Positions 43,097 to 54,501 of a DNA stretch of 64,000 nt are shown one piece after another. The DNA comes from Litomosoides sigmodontis. Its lineage: Eukaryota; Nematoda; Chromadorea; Rhabditida; Onchocercidae. The number at the start of each line of letters is the position of its first letter. The stretch's first letter is position 1. Where the stretch lies: NCBI GenBank assembly GCA_963070105.1, contig OY718805.1, positions 8,363,001-8,427,000 of the forward strand, in the 5' to 3' direction. The notes beneath the pieces were generated by a model. That model saw only the letters and a program-made list of their open reading frames with translations, was not told where the DNA came from and searched no databases. The position numbers were made by a program, and so were the translations under genes.

Positions 43097-44316
43097 TCAT
43101 TGAAACGTCTTCTTGCTGTGCAAATCTTTCAATACCTCGTCCAGCTCGTCATCCTCCATCTTATTTTCCAAGCTAAACAGTTATTTCCTGAGTACTACAA
43201 CGATGGAAAAAAAAATGATGAAAGAAACCCAGGGAGCTCAATTCTGAAAACCTAGCTCTCCACCCCAGTGGCATCTCATAAATCATACAAAAATAATCAG
43301 AAAAATCGCACACGATGATTTCAAATAATCTCTACAATAACAAATGCATGGCGAGAGAAGACTAAAATTTGATAACCTGGGAATTAAAGCTTTCGCTTCT
43401 TCAGATGTTTCTGGACAAAGGTTAGCAATCTGCGCGACCTCGAATTTGTGCAGCGGTTTCGTTGCCAATAAACTACAACCGGAATTTATTTTAACGTCAC
43501 TCATAACTATATTTTTATTTTAACATGATAAAAAGTTCATATGAGACACATTTGAATTTAAATACTTACGTCCTAACAGCTCGAATCGTCTCTCTGTTTT
43601 TAAATCGCGCCATTCGTCGCGTATAATTCAAAGTTTTCACGAAAACATCGCTCATCTCGTCAATTTCTTCCTAAAAACATAATTTCTTCAGCCATCGGCA
43701 ACAATCCCGATATCAATATCATATCCACCTCAGAATAAGAATGGTGAGGAAAAAAGAAGCTTACTAATGCGTCTAATGCATCTTATGTAAGGAAATGTTT
43801 AAGCATAAAAATTTGAACCATTGTAAAAACCTTATAAAAACAGTAGTTTTGAAAAATTGGAGCATGAAATTAATACCACCTTATCCTGGCATCCATCTCC
43901 TATTTTAATATAATTAGTTTACTACAATATGTAATCTAAAATTAATTTCGCCTGTGTATGTAACAGTTCTATGCCAAATGTTCAAAGTAGAACTGATCAA
44001 AATTTGAATGATTAAACTCGTTTGAACTCAGAATCTGATCAATATTCATTACTTTTTGCTCACTTTGCTGACGTCGGTGTTCTAACAGCAAATACACTTC
44101 TGATGTTAGCAGAGTATCAGCTTGCTCAAATTCTGAAAATACAAATGACAAAACATTTGAACATCATGCGCTTTTTAAAAATATACAAAAAGATGTTACT
44201 TTGAAACGAAGAAAAATAAAATACGTGTTAAACTGAGAAGAATGAAGCTAACCTTTCGGAAATTTCAATTCCGTCGCATCTTCGTCAGCTGCGTCATCCG
44301 ACTGATTGCCGGGCAT
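43097..44316 (-). CDS. POLR2D: RNA polymerase II subunit RPB4, 5 exons
   Basis: RPB4 pairs with RPB7 to form the stalk of RNA polymerase II in the nucleus and has roles in initiation and mRNA fate. Exons: 44316-44253, 44132-44053, 43670-43570, 43472-43377, 43172-43097. They total 417 nt (138 aa), against 142 in human, all in phase. Visible family motifs are [46 protein letters not shown] and [10 protein letters not shown], and the protein ends in a short acidic helix followed by KKTFQ. A TTTTTTCTAG acceptor lies one base before the ATG, consistent with trans-splicing. Two HIG1-domain genes lie upstream on the same strand at 0.7-0.8 kb spacing, so an operon is possible. No defect is seen. Confidence 0.96.
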
Positions 44317-44317
44317 G

Positions 44318-44327
44318 CTAGAAAAAA
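44318..44327 (-). promoter_or_regulatory. Likely trans-splice acceptor of RPB4
   Basis: TTTTTTCTAG on the minus strand, one base before the start codon, with no room for an upstream coding exon. Such a site is typical where a spliced leader is joined to nematode mRNAs. Confidence 0.6.
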
Positions 44328-44430
44328 CCCTATAAAGGTGTTTTATTCATATTTATTCTATAGAGATTTAAAAAGGCTGACCTTATAGATAGGCACGGCA
44401 CAAAAAACCACAGTCAACGCATACTTAAAG

Positions 44431-44634
44431 CAAGCAATTATGTTTATTATTCAATAATCTCACCGAGGAACGAAGCGGAAGCAAGTACACCACCATAAAC
44501 TACCAAAAAATTAAATAATTAGCATTTATTATCAAGCAATTATGTTTATTGTTCAATAATCTCACCGAGGAACGAAGCGGAAGCAAGTACACCACCATAA
44601 ATTACCAAAAAATTAAGTAATTAGCATTTATTAT
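44431..44634. repeat. Tandem duplication, two copies of about 102 bp
   Basis: The block starting AAGCAATTATGTTTATT at 44432 recurs at 44534 with a handful of substitutions (for example TATTATT to TATTGTT). It lies upstream of RPB4. Confidence 0.93.
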
Positions 44635-44979
44635 AACCAAACGTCATATTATCGTTGCAGTAACACTGCTACATCAAATTAGAAGACCAGAGATCGAGAG
44701 CAAGACGAAAGCCAACGGTAGAAAGTATCACAATCAATGATGATATCACATGCACATGCAGATCAGGTAGCATCACAGACCACTTATCAATCCGAAATGA
44801 AGTTTAGATATTGACTTGAACAGATCTTCACAAAGACAAAAGTTTTGTACAGCTGTGTTTTTACACAGTTACTTTGCGCAGGAAATCCAGTAAAATATTC
44901 TCTAGCTATGCTACTAAATGCAGTTACAATTTTTAAAAAGCTTAAGGATATTTGACATAAATGTTAATCAGTGTGTTGC

Positions 44980-46242
44980 TCAGTCTCTTGATTTAATCAT
45001 TCGCATTACGGTCGCCGCAGAAAGGACCGCAACAAATGTGCAGGCCTGTAGGAAGATACGAAATCTGAAACACATAAATGTTATTGTAAGAACCAGTGAG
45101 CCATCATTTTATGCCTTACCACATCTTGTCTAATTCCGGATAAACATTGCTTTCATTATAACATTCAAAATAACTATTATAGAAATTGCTGGCACACGAC
45201 GATCAAATAGTGATCATATTTTTAAAGGAATCTATACAAAATCATTGCACAAAAGTCTTATATTATGGAATGGATTTGTTAAATTTGCCATCACAGCAGT
45301 CTCTTGCAATCAATAAGAAATGGCACATGCGATAATGCAGTAATGTGTCAGCTGAATTAAGCGTACAGATTTCATATTAACCTGTGCTCGGCGAACGACA
45401 CTCTTTCTGAATGAGGCTTCAAAAAACCATTCAACGCAATCCATGGCAGTACAATTCCAGCGAGAACAAAAGGGTTCTTCAGCAAATCACCTCTTTTTCT
45501 CAGCATTCTATAATCCATCTGAAAAGCAAAGGACAGAGAGTTAATGCTTGAATCCCCGTATTTATAGGTGCTAACAGCACTGATAAAATACACTGACCAA
45601 ACACTCAGCCTCTAGCAGCAGCAATCATAAAAAAAATGAGCAAATAAATGAAATCAACAATGATAACCCATTTGTCAAGGATTACATTTGGAGAACTCAC
45701 AGTGACGTCGGTAGCACCGGGACTAGAACTACCAGCCTGAAAAGTTCAATACATTTTCAAATGTTTGAAATGATATCAACTGAAATACGGCATCTGTGCC
45801 ATTCAACCCTCATAAATGACTCAAAAAATAAAATTGAAAGAATCCGCAAGTTTTCTTCCGAAAGAACCTGCAAGTTTCGAACAGCAATAACTACACATAA
45901 AGCTGAAATAACAACTTAAACATCCCTCAAACCCTTCGAAATGAACTGGAAGCCGCTGGAAATCAATTCCCATCCAATCCGTTACTTTCACAAGTTGCTA
46001 ATTACCAATTCGAAAAATTCAAACTCGAAACACAGCGTTTGCATAACTCAATGAAAACTTACTCCACTATCTCAAAATGACCTTAAGAGATAGCTTTTCG
46101 AGCACATGTACAATCCACATAAGCTTTCGGACTGCCTATCGTGTGGCATCAATTAAAAAAAATTAATCAAAATGACTACTCAAACATGACTAACCGGTAC
46201 ACTGGCAGCCATATACACTTTCCGTAAAATTCTCATTACCAT
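44980..46242 (-). CDS. HIG1-domain protein, copy B, 4 exons
   Basis: HIG1-domain proteins sit in the mitochondrial inner membrane and help respiratory supercomplexes and cytochrome c oxidase. Exons: 46242-46195, 45736-45701, 45518-45382, 45064-44980; 306 nt (101 aa), in phase. A short basic N-terminus is followed by two membrane segments (about 45-61 and 81-95) and a polar turn. RFRIFLQ at 74-80 fits the family's RXRX3Q motif, and KPHSERVSFAEHR is shared with copy A. Exon lengths match copy A (36 and 137 nt are identical), so the two are tandem duplicates. A CTTTACAG acceptor lies six bases before the ATG. A second ATG six bases in (46236) is an alternative start. Family assignment rests on the RXRX3Q motif and topology. 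Confidence 0.8.
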
Positions 46243-46248
46243 AGTTTT

Positions 46249-46256
46249 CTGTAAAG
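46249..46256 (-). promoter_or_regulatory. Likely trans-splice acceptor of HIG1-B
   Basis: CTTTACAG on the minus strand, six bases before the start codon. Confidence 0.5.
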
Positions 46257-47047
46257 TTATCACAAATTTTGCTGTAGTTTTCTCCAAATTTCGTAACGCA
46301 ATCTCATACACTGTCCAAATTGACCAGTACAAAAGAAAAGAAATTACTACGTTCCGCAAAAAAAAAACCTCCGTTACACTAACAGTAATGGACAAAAGCA
46401 AAGCAGACCACCAAGGTGATATCCTGGAGCTGTTAAATTTTACGGCCTAAGCATTAAAATGCAACGCAGGACGAGGAGAGAAACTACCGCTCAGTTCGAT
46501 GTGATAGTCATTTAAGGCAAGGAATTATTTGCGTGAAATGTTTTTAAATGCCGTTAAACTTTTGTCCAAATGAAATATTTTATAATAAAAACATGAATAA
46601 TTGATATAAATCATATATGCACACACGCACACGCACACACAAACACACACTGTCCTAATACTACCTCCTTATGAAGAGCTATTTCGTTCGAGAAATTATG
46701 CATATTTCAATTACATTTCAACATCTATCTAACAACGATGTGTAAACATTTGACATTTCTCTCTATAGTATCAACACATATTCTATTGATTGCTGTACAA
46801 TTAAAAATTAAGGTAATATATTTCAAAAATGGTACTTAATTTTAAGCAAAAAAAGCCCAAAATCAACTCCCTCATTAAGGAAATTGATCTTCACTAAATG
46901 TAGATGCACTACTTCAGTGAATTTCTTCGCTTATTGGTGTTCACTTATACTACAATAACAGCTTGATCAAATATTTCGTTTACAAATATTCATTTCTGCT
47001 GAGGGATGAATACCATGTGGAGAATTGTTCGATTCAGACTGATGAAA
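46257..47047. other. Spacer between the two HIG1-domain genes
   Basis: About 0.8 kb with a degenerate CA tract at 46619-46650. No gene is seen; a minus-strand frame upstream of the HIG1-B start is open but unlike the family. Confidence 0.65.
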
Positions 47048-48029
47048 TCACTGCTCGTTTTTCGCTTGTTGATAGTATCGTGCCATTGTAGCACATGAAA
47101 GTACGAAAACGAATGAGCATCCTTGTAGAAATAATCGAAATCTAAACCAGATAATTAATTAGCACATGTTGCTATGATTACCAAACCGTTATTGTTTTAG
47201 CAATGATGAGTGGAATGATTTTCAGTTAATTTTCAATTTACTGTTAACAAAAATCTTTCAAAATTTAGAGATGCCATCATAAATTATGACAGCATATTTG
47301 CACCAAGTATTTTATAGGTCTCATCTGAGATGAAAAAAAGAAAAAAGCTAAGGCATTTTTCTCCGTAAATTCTAATAAAGAGACCTATTACAAGTTAACG
47401 CATTTAATCACTCGAATTATTGTAAAATCATATTTTAAAATAAAACATTCGATGTTACCTGTGTTCAGCGAATGAAACTCTTTCACTATGCGGTTTCAGA
47501 TAACCCATTAAAGCTATCCAGGCTATCAAAGTACCAGATAGAAATACTGGATGTTTTAGCCAATCACGACTTCGTTTCATCTCTTGTTGTTGTAGCTGCA
47601 ACAATGAAATACCACATGTTAATATCACCATCGATGTGCTATTGCTATCTTGATCTAGCAGAATGGAAGAAATGTCAATCCGTTGCAAAAAAAAACTTAC
47701 TAAATTATTGCAGCTATTAGTATCAATCAATTTTCATTGCAACTAATATTGTAATAATTTTTGCCAATGATATTCTATTAGTGCTACAGATCATCATCTA
47801 TCATTGCAATTAAGCAGTAATAAAACTTACAGTTAGACCAACAGCTCGTGGATCGTAGTCCTTACTCTGAAAAAGAATGACAGGTGTGAAAATCGCATAG
47901 CAATACATTAAAAGTCATAAACTTCTAACTGTATGATCTGAAATAAATCCTTTCCTGATTAGTCTTCAACAAACTAACCTTCTGTATCGTTGCTGAAGTC
48001 ATCAACGCCTTTCTAATTAGATTCATCAT
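47048..48029 (-). CDS. HIG1-domain protein, copy A, 4 exons
   Basis: Same family and layout as copy B. Exons: 48029-47979, 47866-47831, 47595-47459, 47141-47048; 318 nt (105 aa), in phase. The N-terminus has two Met codons in a row and is basic, which suits mitochondrial import. Membrane segments lie at about 45-62 and 82-98, with RFRLFLQG at 75-82 carrying the RXRX3Q motif, and the tail ends Lys-Asn-Glu-Gln. A TTAATAG acceptor abuts the ATG. It is the first of three same-strand genes (HIG1-A, HIG1-B, RPB4) and lies between the inverted repeat arms. Copies A and B share the loop KPHSERVSFAEHR exactly but differ much in the membrane segments, so the duplication is not recent. Confidence 0.8.
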
Positions 48030-48906
48030 CTATTAACTGCAAAACTAGCATTACACGTATTTCATGTACGTCTCATGTTGCGAATACGATAATTGTCAAC
48101 TTGAATGTTGCGCAACTCAACACTTTCAAAATAAGAAAGAAAGACAATTAGAGTAGTTGGAAAAACGATGAACTCCACAAAAAATTTAGGAAAATCAAAC
48201 ATTTTACGAAATATCGGTGATCAATTTAAAGGATCTTTAGGAATCATACGGACCAACGAGCATTGCGTTCGTTATGCTCATTGATCTGTACGTTGATGAT
48301 CCATTTCTCAATTCCATTCAAATTCCAACTTTTACAACCAAAACTGTTGTGTGGTAGTGGTGGACAATGTTGATATATAATATTTGATTAAAATTCGATC
48401 TGATGATAGCGAAGAGTATCAGTGAATGAAAAAGATAACAACCAATCTATCCCTTATTCCACTTTCAACTAATAATCGAGAAAGTAGACTTAATTCACCA
48501 GTCATTATTTTCTCCTTTAAATTACCACTATTTCATCAATAATGTTGAAAGAGTGATGCTCAGTTTACGTACGTTTATTCCACAGTTTCAAAATTAACCA
48601 ATCTAAATGTTATTCCTTTAACATACACCTACCCATTTAACCTATCATCATCTTACACAAGCGAATATGATATGAAATCATTAACCAATCATTTATCATC
48701 TAATTTTCATCCATCGAAAAATCAATGAAAGGTTACTTTAGTTCATCGGTATACTATAAAAGAAAAATTTTAATAAAATGATCAATGTTGATAAGAAGTA
48801 TCAGTCAGAGAATAATCATACATCACTACTAGAACCGCCATCACTTCCACAAGTCATCCGAATCGATTTCAAATTCAACGATGACGACATCACAAAATTT
48901 CAAGTG

Positions 48907-48961
48907 TGGGAGAGAGAGATGGAGAGAGATGGAGAGAGATAGAGAGAGATAGAGAGAGAGA
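48907..48961. repeat. (GA)n microsatellite
   Basis: GAGAGAGAT/GGAGAGAG units. Confidence 0.93.
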
Positions 48962-49282
48962 GGGTCAAAGGCATCTATCTCACTCACACAACTCACTCTA
49001 TGCCGAGCAACTCTACTCCTCACCTCAATTCAACTAACCCTATCACACGTTATCGATTTTCGGTAACTACGCAAAATACGTCTCTCGTTCGTTCACTGTT
49101 CAATTTAGTGCAACGTAAAAAACATGAATCTTGCAGCACGTGGAAAGGCGTAATTTTTTGGAATTTTTAAAATTTTTAATTAAATCACATTAGTTTTAAT
49201 TCATATTTAGTTATAATTAAAAATTTTATATCTGAAATAGGTATGGTGGATGGAAAATGAAATGTTTGTATGCTAAAACGAT

Positions 49283-49471
49283 ATGAAATTTGTTGTACAA
49301 ATAATTTTCACAAATTATTTACTTTTATGTTATCTCTTTTGTTCTTTTTCATACGATGTGATGCAAATCTATCCGAAACGTAAAATACGTGAAAAGTTGG
49401 GTGTAGGTAATTGTAAAAAAATCTATCCTAAACTTGAATGTAACTTACATCGATATCTTTTAGTAATATGA
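49283..49471 (+). CDS. Possible small secreted peptide (62 aa)
   Basis: The frame starts with ATG and a strongly hydrophobic N-terminal stretch (about residues 3-23) like a signal peptide. It continues with a basic segment that carries a Lys-Arg-Lys site, two Ile-Tyr-Pro-Lys motifs and two cysteines. I recognise no family. In DNA this A+T-rich, hydrophobic frames arise by chance, and a GTAATT donor-like site within it leaves room for a spliced form. Confidence 0.25.
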   Translation: MKFVVQIIFTNYLLLCYLFCSFSYDVMQIYPKRKIREKLGVGNCKKIYPKLECNLHRYLLVI

Positions 49472-49950
49472 AAATTGAAGCTATACGAGTGTTAATTGGA
49501 TATGGCATACGCTACAATATTTCGAAATTATTATGGAAGCTGAAATTGTGAACAAACTATAAGAGTGTTAAAGTAGCGTTGTGGTTCACGCGTAATTACT
49601 TTACGTTTTACGTATCTTACCACCGGTAGACAGAAATCATTTCTGATTTTTTGGTTAAATTGTCACCTAGAGAGCAGTGTGAAAGGCAAAAAAAATAATA
49701 ACCACACAAACGTTGCAGTTCCACGAAAAAATCGCTACGCAAAATTGCGCGAGTATATACGTTGCCATAGTCGTACTGTTGGTCTTTTACTGATGGTCTA
49801 AAAAGCAATAAAAGTAGAATTGTATTTTAGTCAAATTCAAATTCGGGTCTTTTGACTGGCGAAATTCCGCAGAATTGTCATGCGAGCTCAGCATCAGAAA
49901 GTCTCCGAATTTGTTCTGGAATGTTTAAATACTTCATTGTACCAATGGGT

Positions 49951-51040
<1,090 letters not shown>

Positions 51041-52384
51041 AAATTCGAATTTGTCAGTATGGTTGATGGTAAACGAAAGAATTTTCCCCACACAATGCAA
51101 TGATACCGAAAACATCTACCTACTCATTGTTGCTACAACGAAGGTATTTTCTGCTTTAAGCGATGTACGTAAGACTTAGCGAATCTGTCACGGACGTTTC
51201 AAAGCCAGCATTAATAATGGAATAATTCCGAATTAAAAAACAAATTTTTCTGTTTGTTCTGAAAATTTGCCATTTCTTTTGACAACTGGAAATCTTTTAA
51301 TGTTGTAATATTGCTTGTTAAACCGTATTGGTAGAAGAGAATTTGACAGATTACACCCTGCAGCTTTTGCTAGGAACTGTCAGATGATTACTCATTGAAA
51401 TGTGCATACAGCTGAACCGCACTTGTAGTAACGATCTATGCATAGATCATAGGAATCGATGTTTGATCCTTCATATTCAGTGTCTTAACTTCCTAAAACG
51501 ATCGTTGTACTGTATTGCCAGAAATAATTTATGCAAAACGTCGCCAACACTTTTTGCGTGATTTCATTCGATTTTTTTTAATTTTGAACAAAAATTTGAT
51601 ATCAAAGATAAGTTACTTCCACACTCATAATAAATACAAGAGAGCAGGTTTAAAATTCAATGGAAATTGAAATGAATTCAGTAGCAGTCAATTTTGATGT
51701 CAAATATTTCCTTTTTCTCCAACGTTTCCGCTTTTAATTAGATTTTTATGTTTGCAGTGCGTTTGAAGTTAATCGGACAAATTGCCATCCTTAGAAGTCA
51801 TTAATGTCAATAATCACTTGATTTACAAATAAAATTCCTTTTACAAAATCTTGTTAATTCATTTCATCAAGTTCTATGTGTGAATTAGATGGTGAAAAAA
51901 TTGATGTGAAATATCAAAATGCCCAGCAACATCAAGTAATACAGAGAGCAATAGAGCATTTCAGTTAAACGAAATGATCTTGAGGCTTTGTAGTCATCAT
52001 TTGTCATGATTGACTTTTACTACAATATATTGCAGATCAGTTTTACCATAATTTGCTCATTCCAGCACAAAGACTTGATTTTTGCTGGCAATATCGAAAA
52101 ATATCTTGCCCTGTGGTTTGAAGGATGTTAGCTTCAACATAATTCATTTGCTATTATAAATCGAATTTTTTAAAGAATTTGAAACACTCGAACACTCTTT
52201 CTGTGCTGCAAAAGTTTTGACAGAAACAATTTTTTTTTCATTTTAATTTAAATAAATCATGCAAATGAAAATTCGTGCAGAAACTCTCCCATTCATTATC
52301 CTACTTGAAGATTTATGCCGATAAAAATTTGTAAAATTGTTCGGCGTACCAAAATTTGTTTTTCTTATTTTTATGAAGATTCAA

Positions 52385-52690
52385 GTCGTTCAGTTGCTCG
52401 ATGTATGAGAGCAAAGCGTTGGCACTGAAAATACTCGTGAGGATTCATACCGATGATAATTATTGGATGTGTGAGAAGTTTTTCCCATTTATCGTCATTT
52501 TTAACGAATACACATGAAAAACTCACTCATACCGCTGAAACACCCTAACAGTTGTTCGATGTACGAGAAACAGTTCTCTCCATTATCCCATCTTGTGTGG
52601 TCATGAGTGAAACGTCGTATATCTGTTCGCGAAATTATGGAATTTGACGGTTCGTATCGGCGAAAAGCTCTAACAACTGCTCAGATATGA
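52385..52690 (+). pseudogene. Decayed C2H2 zinc-finger array
   Basis: Translated scraps keep the look of tandem C2H2 fingers: SFSCSMYESKALALKILVRI followed by HT, then WMCEKFF, then in another frame NSCSMYEKQFSPLSHL. Frames shift repeatedly and several Cys codons are mutated (Cys to Tyr). It looks like an older relative of the two broken copies in the inverted repeat, on the plus strand. Confidence 0.55.
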
Positions 52691-53670
52691 GGTTAGTCTT
52701 AGTAAGCAATAAGCGGATATAGTCTTGATAGCTGCGAAGTACTCACAGGTGGTGCGATCACATCCCACTGAATCCTGAAAGGAAGAAGTATGACAATAAT
52801 GCATAATTAAGTAACAAATTCAAGCGTTGCACTGCTGCTGCTGCTGTGTAATTTTTTGAAATAAATGATAAACTTTTTACAATGTAAATAAGTTGAAATA
52901 ATCAAAGGACGTTTGTAGAATGGAAATTTGCACCCATAAAAACGAGACTGCTTTGTTCTTTCAACGAAATACGTGTAAAACAAATAATGGTCCGACACAT
53001 TCATGCAATGTATCATCTGTCCAAATTAACATTTCAATTCTCCAATCTGATATTTAATAATTTAAAATATCACCAAATTATTGAACAAATGCATCGTTAC
53101 TCACTTAACACTTTTTATTTTCAAAAAAGACTACAAATATGCGCTTTGGTTGGCTAAAGTGAGCACTACCTATCTGTGATATGATATCCTATCACTCATC
53201 TGTAGCCTCAATCAATCAAATTCCAACATCCCAACTATCAATATGAAACAAAAAGCAGTCCACTGATTTCATTCTATCATCACGATAGTCCCTGGTAATT
53301 ACAACGCGTATGACGAATAAAACAGTTTCCGCGACAAATGTTGAATTTTGAAGAAGTGACATTTAAGTCATCTTTAGTTGTCACTTTTCAAAACAGTCAC
53401 TTCTCCTCTCCCTAAAATCTAGCCAGTGTCCTTCTAAAATTTGCCAACTCATGCTGAACCTTAAAAAAAAAACTCCAAAGCGTCAAAGAGGAATGAAAAT
53501 TCGCTCTTTACATGGATGTTAGCTAGTGATAAGAGAAACTGCCGATAGTTTACATCCGGTCCGCATCATTTTAGACTGTAAATCGGTATGAATGAAGCAG
53601 TAGGTTCTCTCAATCTCTATTGCAAAATGCGAGCTGTGCTCATTTCGACATTCTCTCAATCTCATCCTCT

Positions 53671-53703
53671 CCCTCTCCGCCTCTCTCTCTCTCTCTCCCT
53701 CCC
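53671..53703. repeat. (CT)n microsatellite
   Basis: CT-rich run with CCT interruptions. Confidence 0.85.
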
Positions 53704-54459
53704 TCGGAAAGGAATGATTCCCATAAGTTAAGCAAATTCTCATCACCTCTCTTTTCCTGGAGCTAAGAGAGGAAAAGGCATGCAAAAAAATCATTGCCTT
53801 CTGAGCTTTTTTCTTTCCTTCCCACACTCATGACTTCATTTCAATGAGTCGTATCATCTCAAATCGTGACGACTCATTTTGTCATCCTAAAATTAGTTAT
53901 GCGAAGTGACCTAGTTCACTGCCACATTTCAAGTGTAATGCTTTAATAACAAATTGAAATTTCAAAGGTCCATGTGAAAGTTGTGTATTGCAGCACTAAA
54001 TTTCGTGTTATTGACGTCTGTTGTATAGCTAGCATATCCGAACGCATATTTCAAAGCGTTCTCATTGGACTGCTCGTCTAAATTTGAATTGGTTGTTGGA
54101 TTCACATTCCCTTTACCAAATTGATATTTGCACTATGAGAGGTAGTGTGTAATGATGTAACGAGGTGTACGTGAACTGGAGATGATAGTTGATTGCAGTT
54201 GTAAACCAGTTGACAATAGGAGCATCATTGTGATATAAGAGGTTGAGAATTTAGCCTGAACATTAAGTCGGTGTTTACTATGCCAATAACTGAGAAGTGT
54301 AAGTCAAGATGAAATGATACCTAGCCGAAAAAAAAAAACGAAACGAAACAATCGGCATTCATTTTGCACAATGTTGTCTTCATGAGACTGTGATATCTTC
54401 AAACGACGATGTCTGTGAATTGTCCCTGCACAATTCTTTCATTGTGCAAATTTCGTTTT

Positions 54460-54471
54460 TTCGTGTTTCAG
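54460..54471 (+). promoter_or_regulatory. Likely trans-splice acceptor of WDFY2
   Basis: TTCGTGTTTCAG, with a longer T-rich run before it, ends 30 bases upstream of the start codon. Confidence 0.55.
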
Positions 54472-54501
54472 GAGTGCACCTCTTTTTATTGAAATTAATA
54501 C

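Larger units (their letters stand above)
44317..44979. other. Spacer between RPB4 and HIG1-B, with a 102-bp tandem duplication
   Basis: 663 bases. The only structure seen is the two-copy tandem repeat at 44431-44634. If the three genes form an operon this would be the intercistronic region. Confidence 0.7.
48030..49950. other. Intergenic region upstream of HIG1-A
   Basis: 1.9 kb with a GA microsatellite (48907-48961), a signal-peptide-like open frame (49283-49471) and an exon-like minus-strand stretch (49703-49797). None is firmly a gene. Confidence 0.6.
51041..54459. other. Gene-poor region between the right repeat arm and WDFY2
   Basis: 3.4 kb. It holds the zinc-finger fossil at about 52385-52690 and a CT microsatellite at 53671-53703. 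I see no intact gene. Confidence 0.65.

Noticed and set aside
48841..49023. Minus-strand Leu/Ser repeat frame
   Set aside because: Translation of a GA microsatellite.
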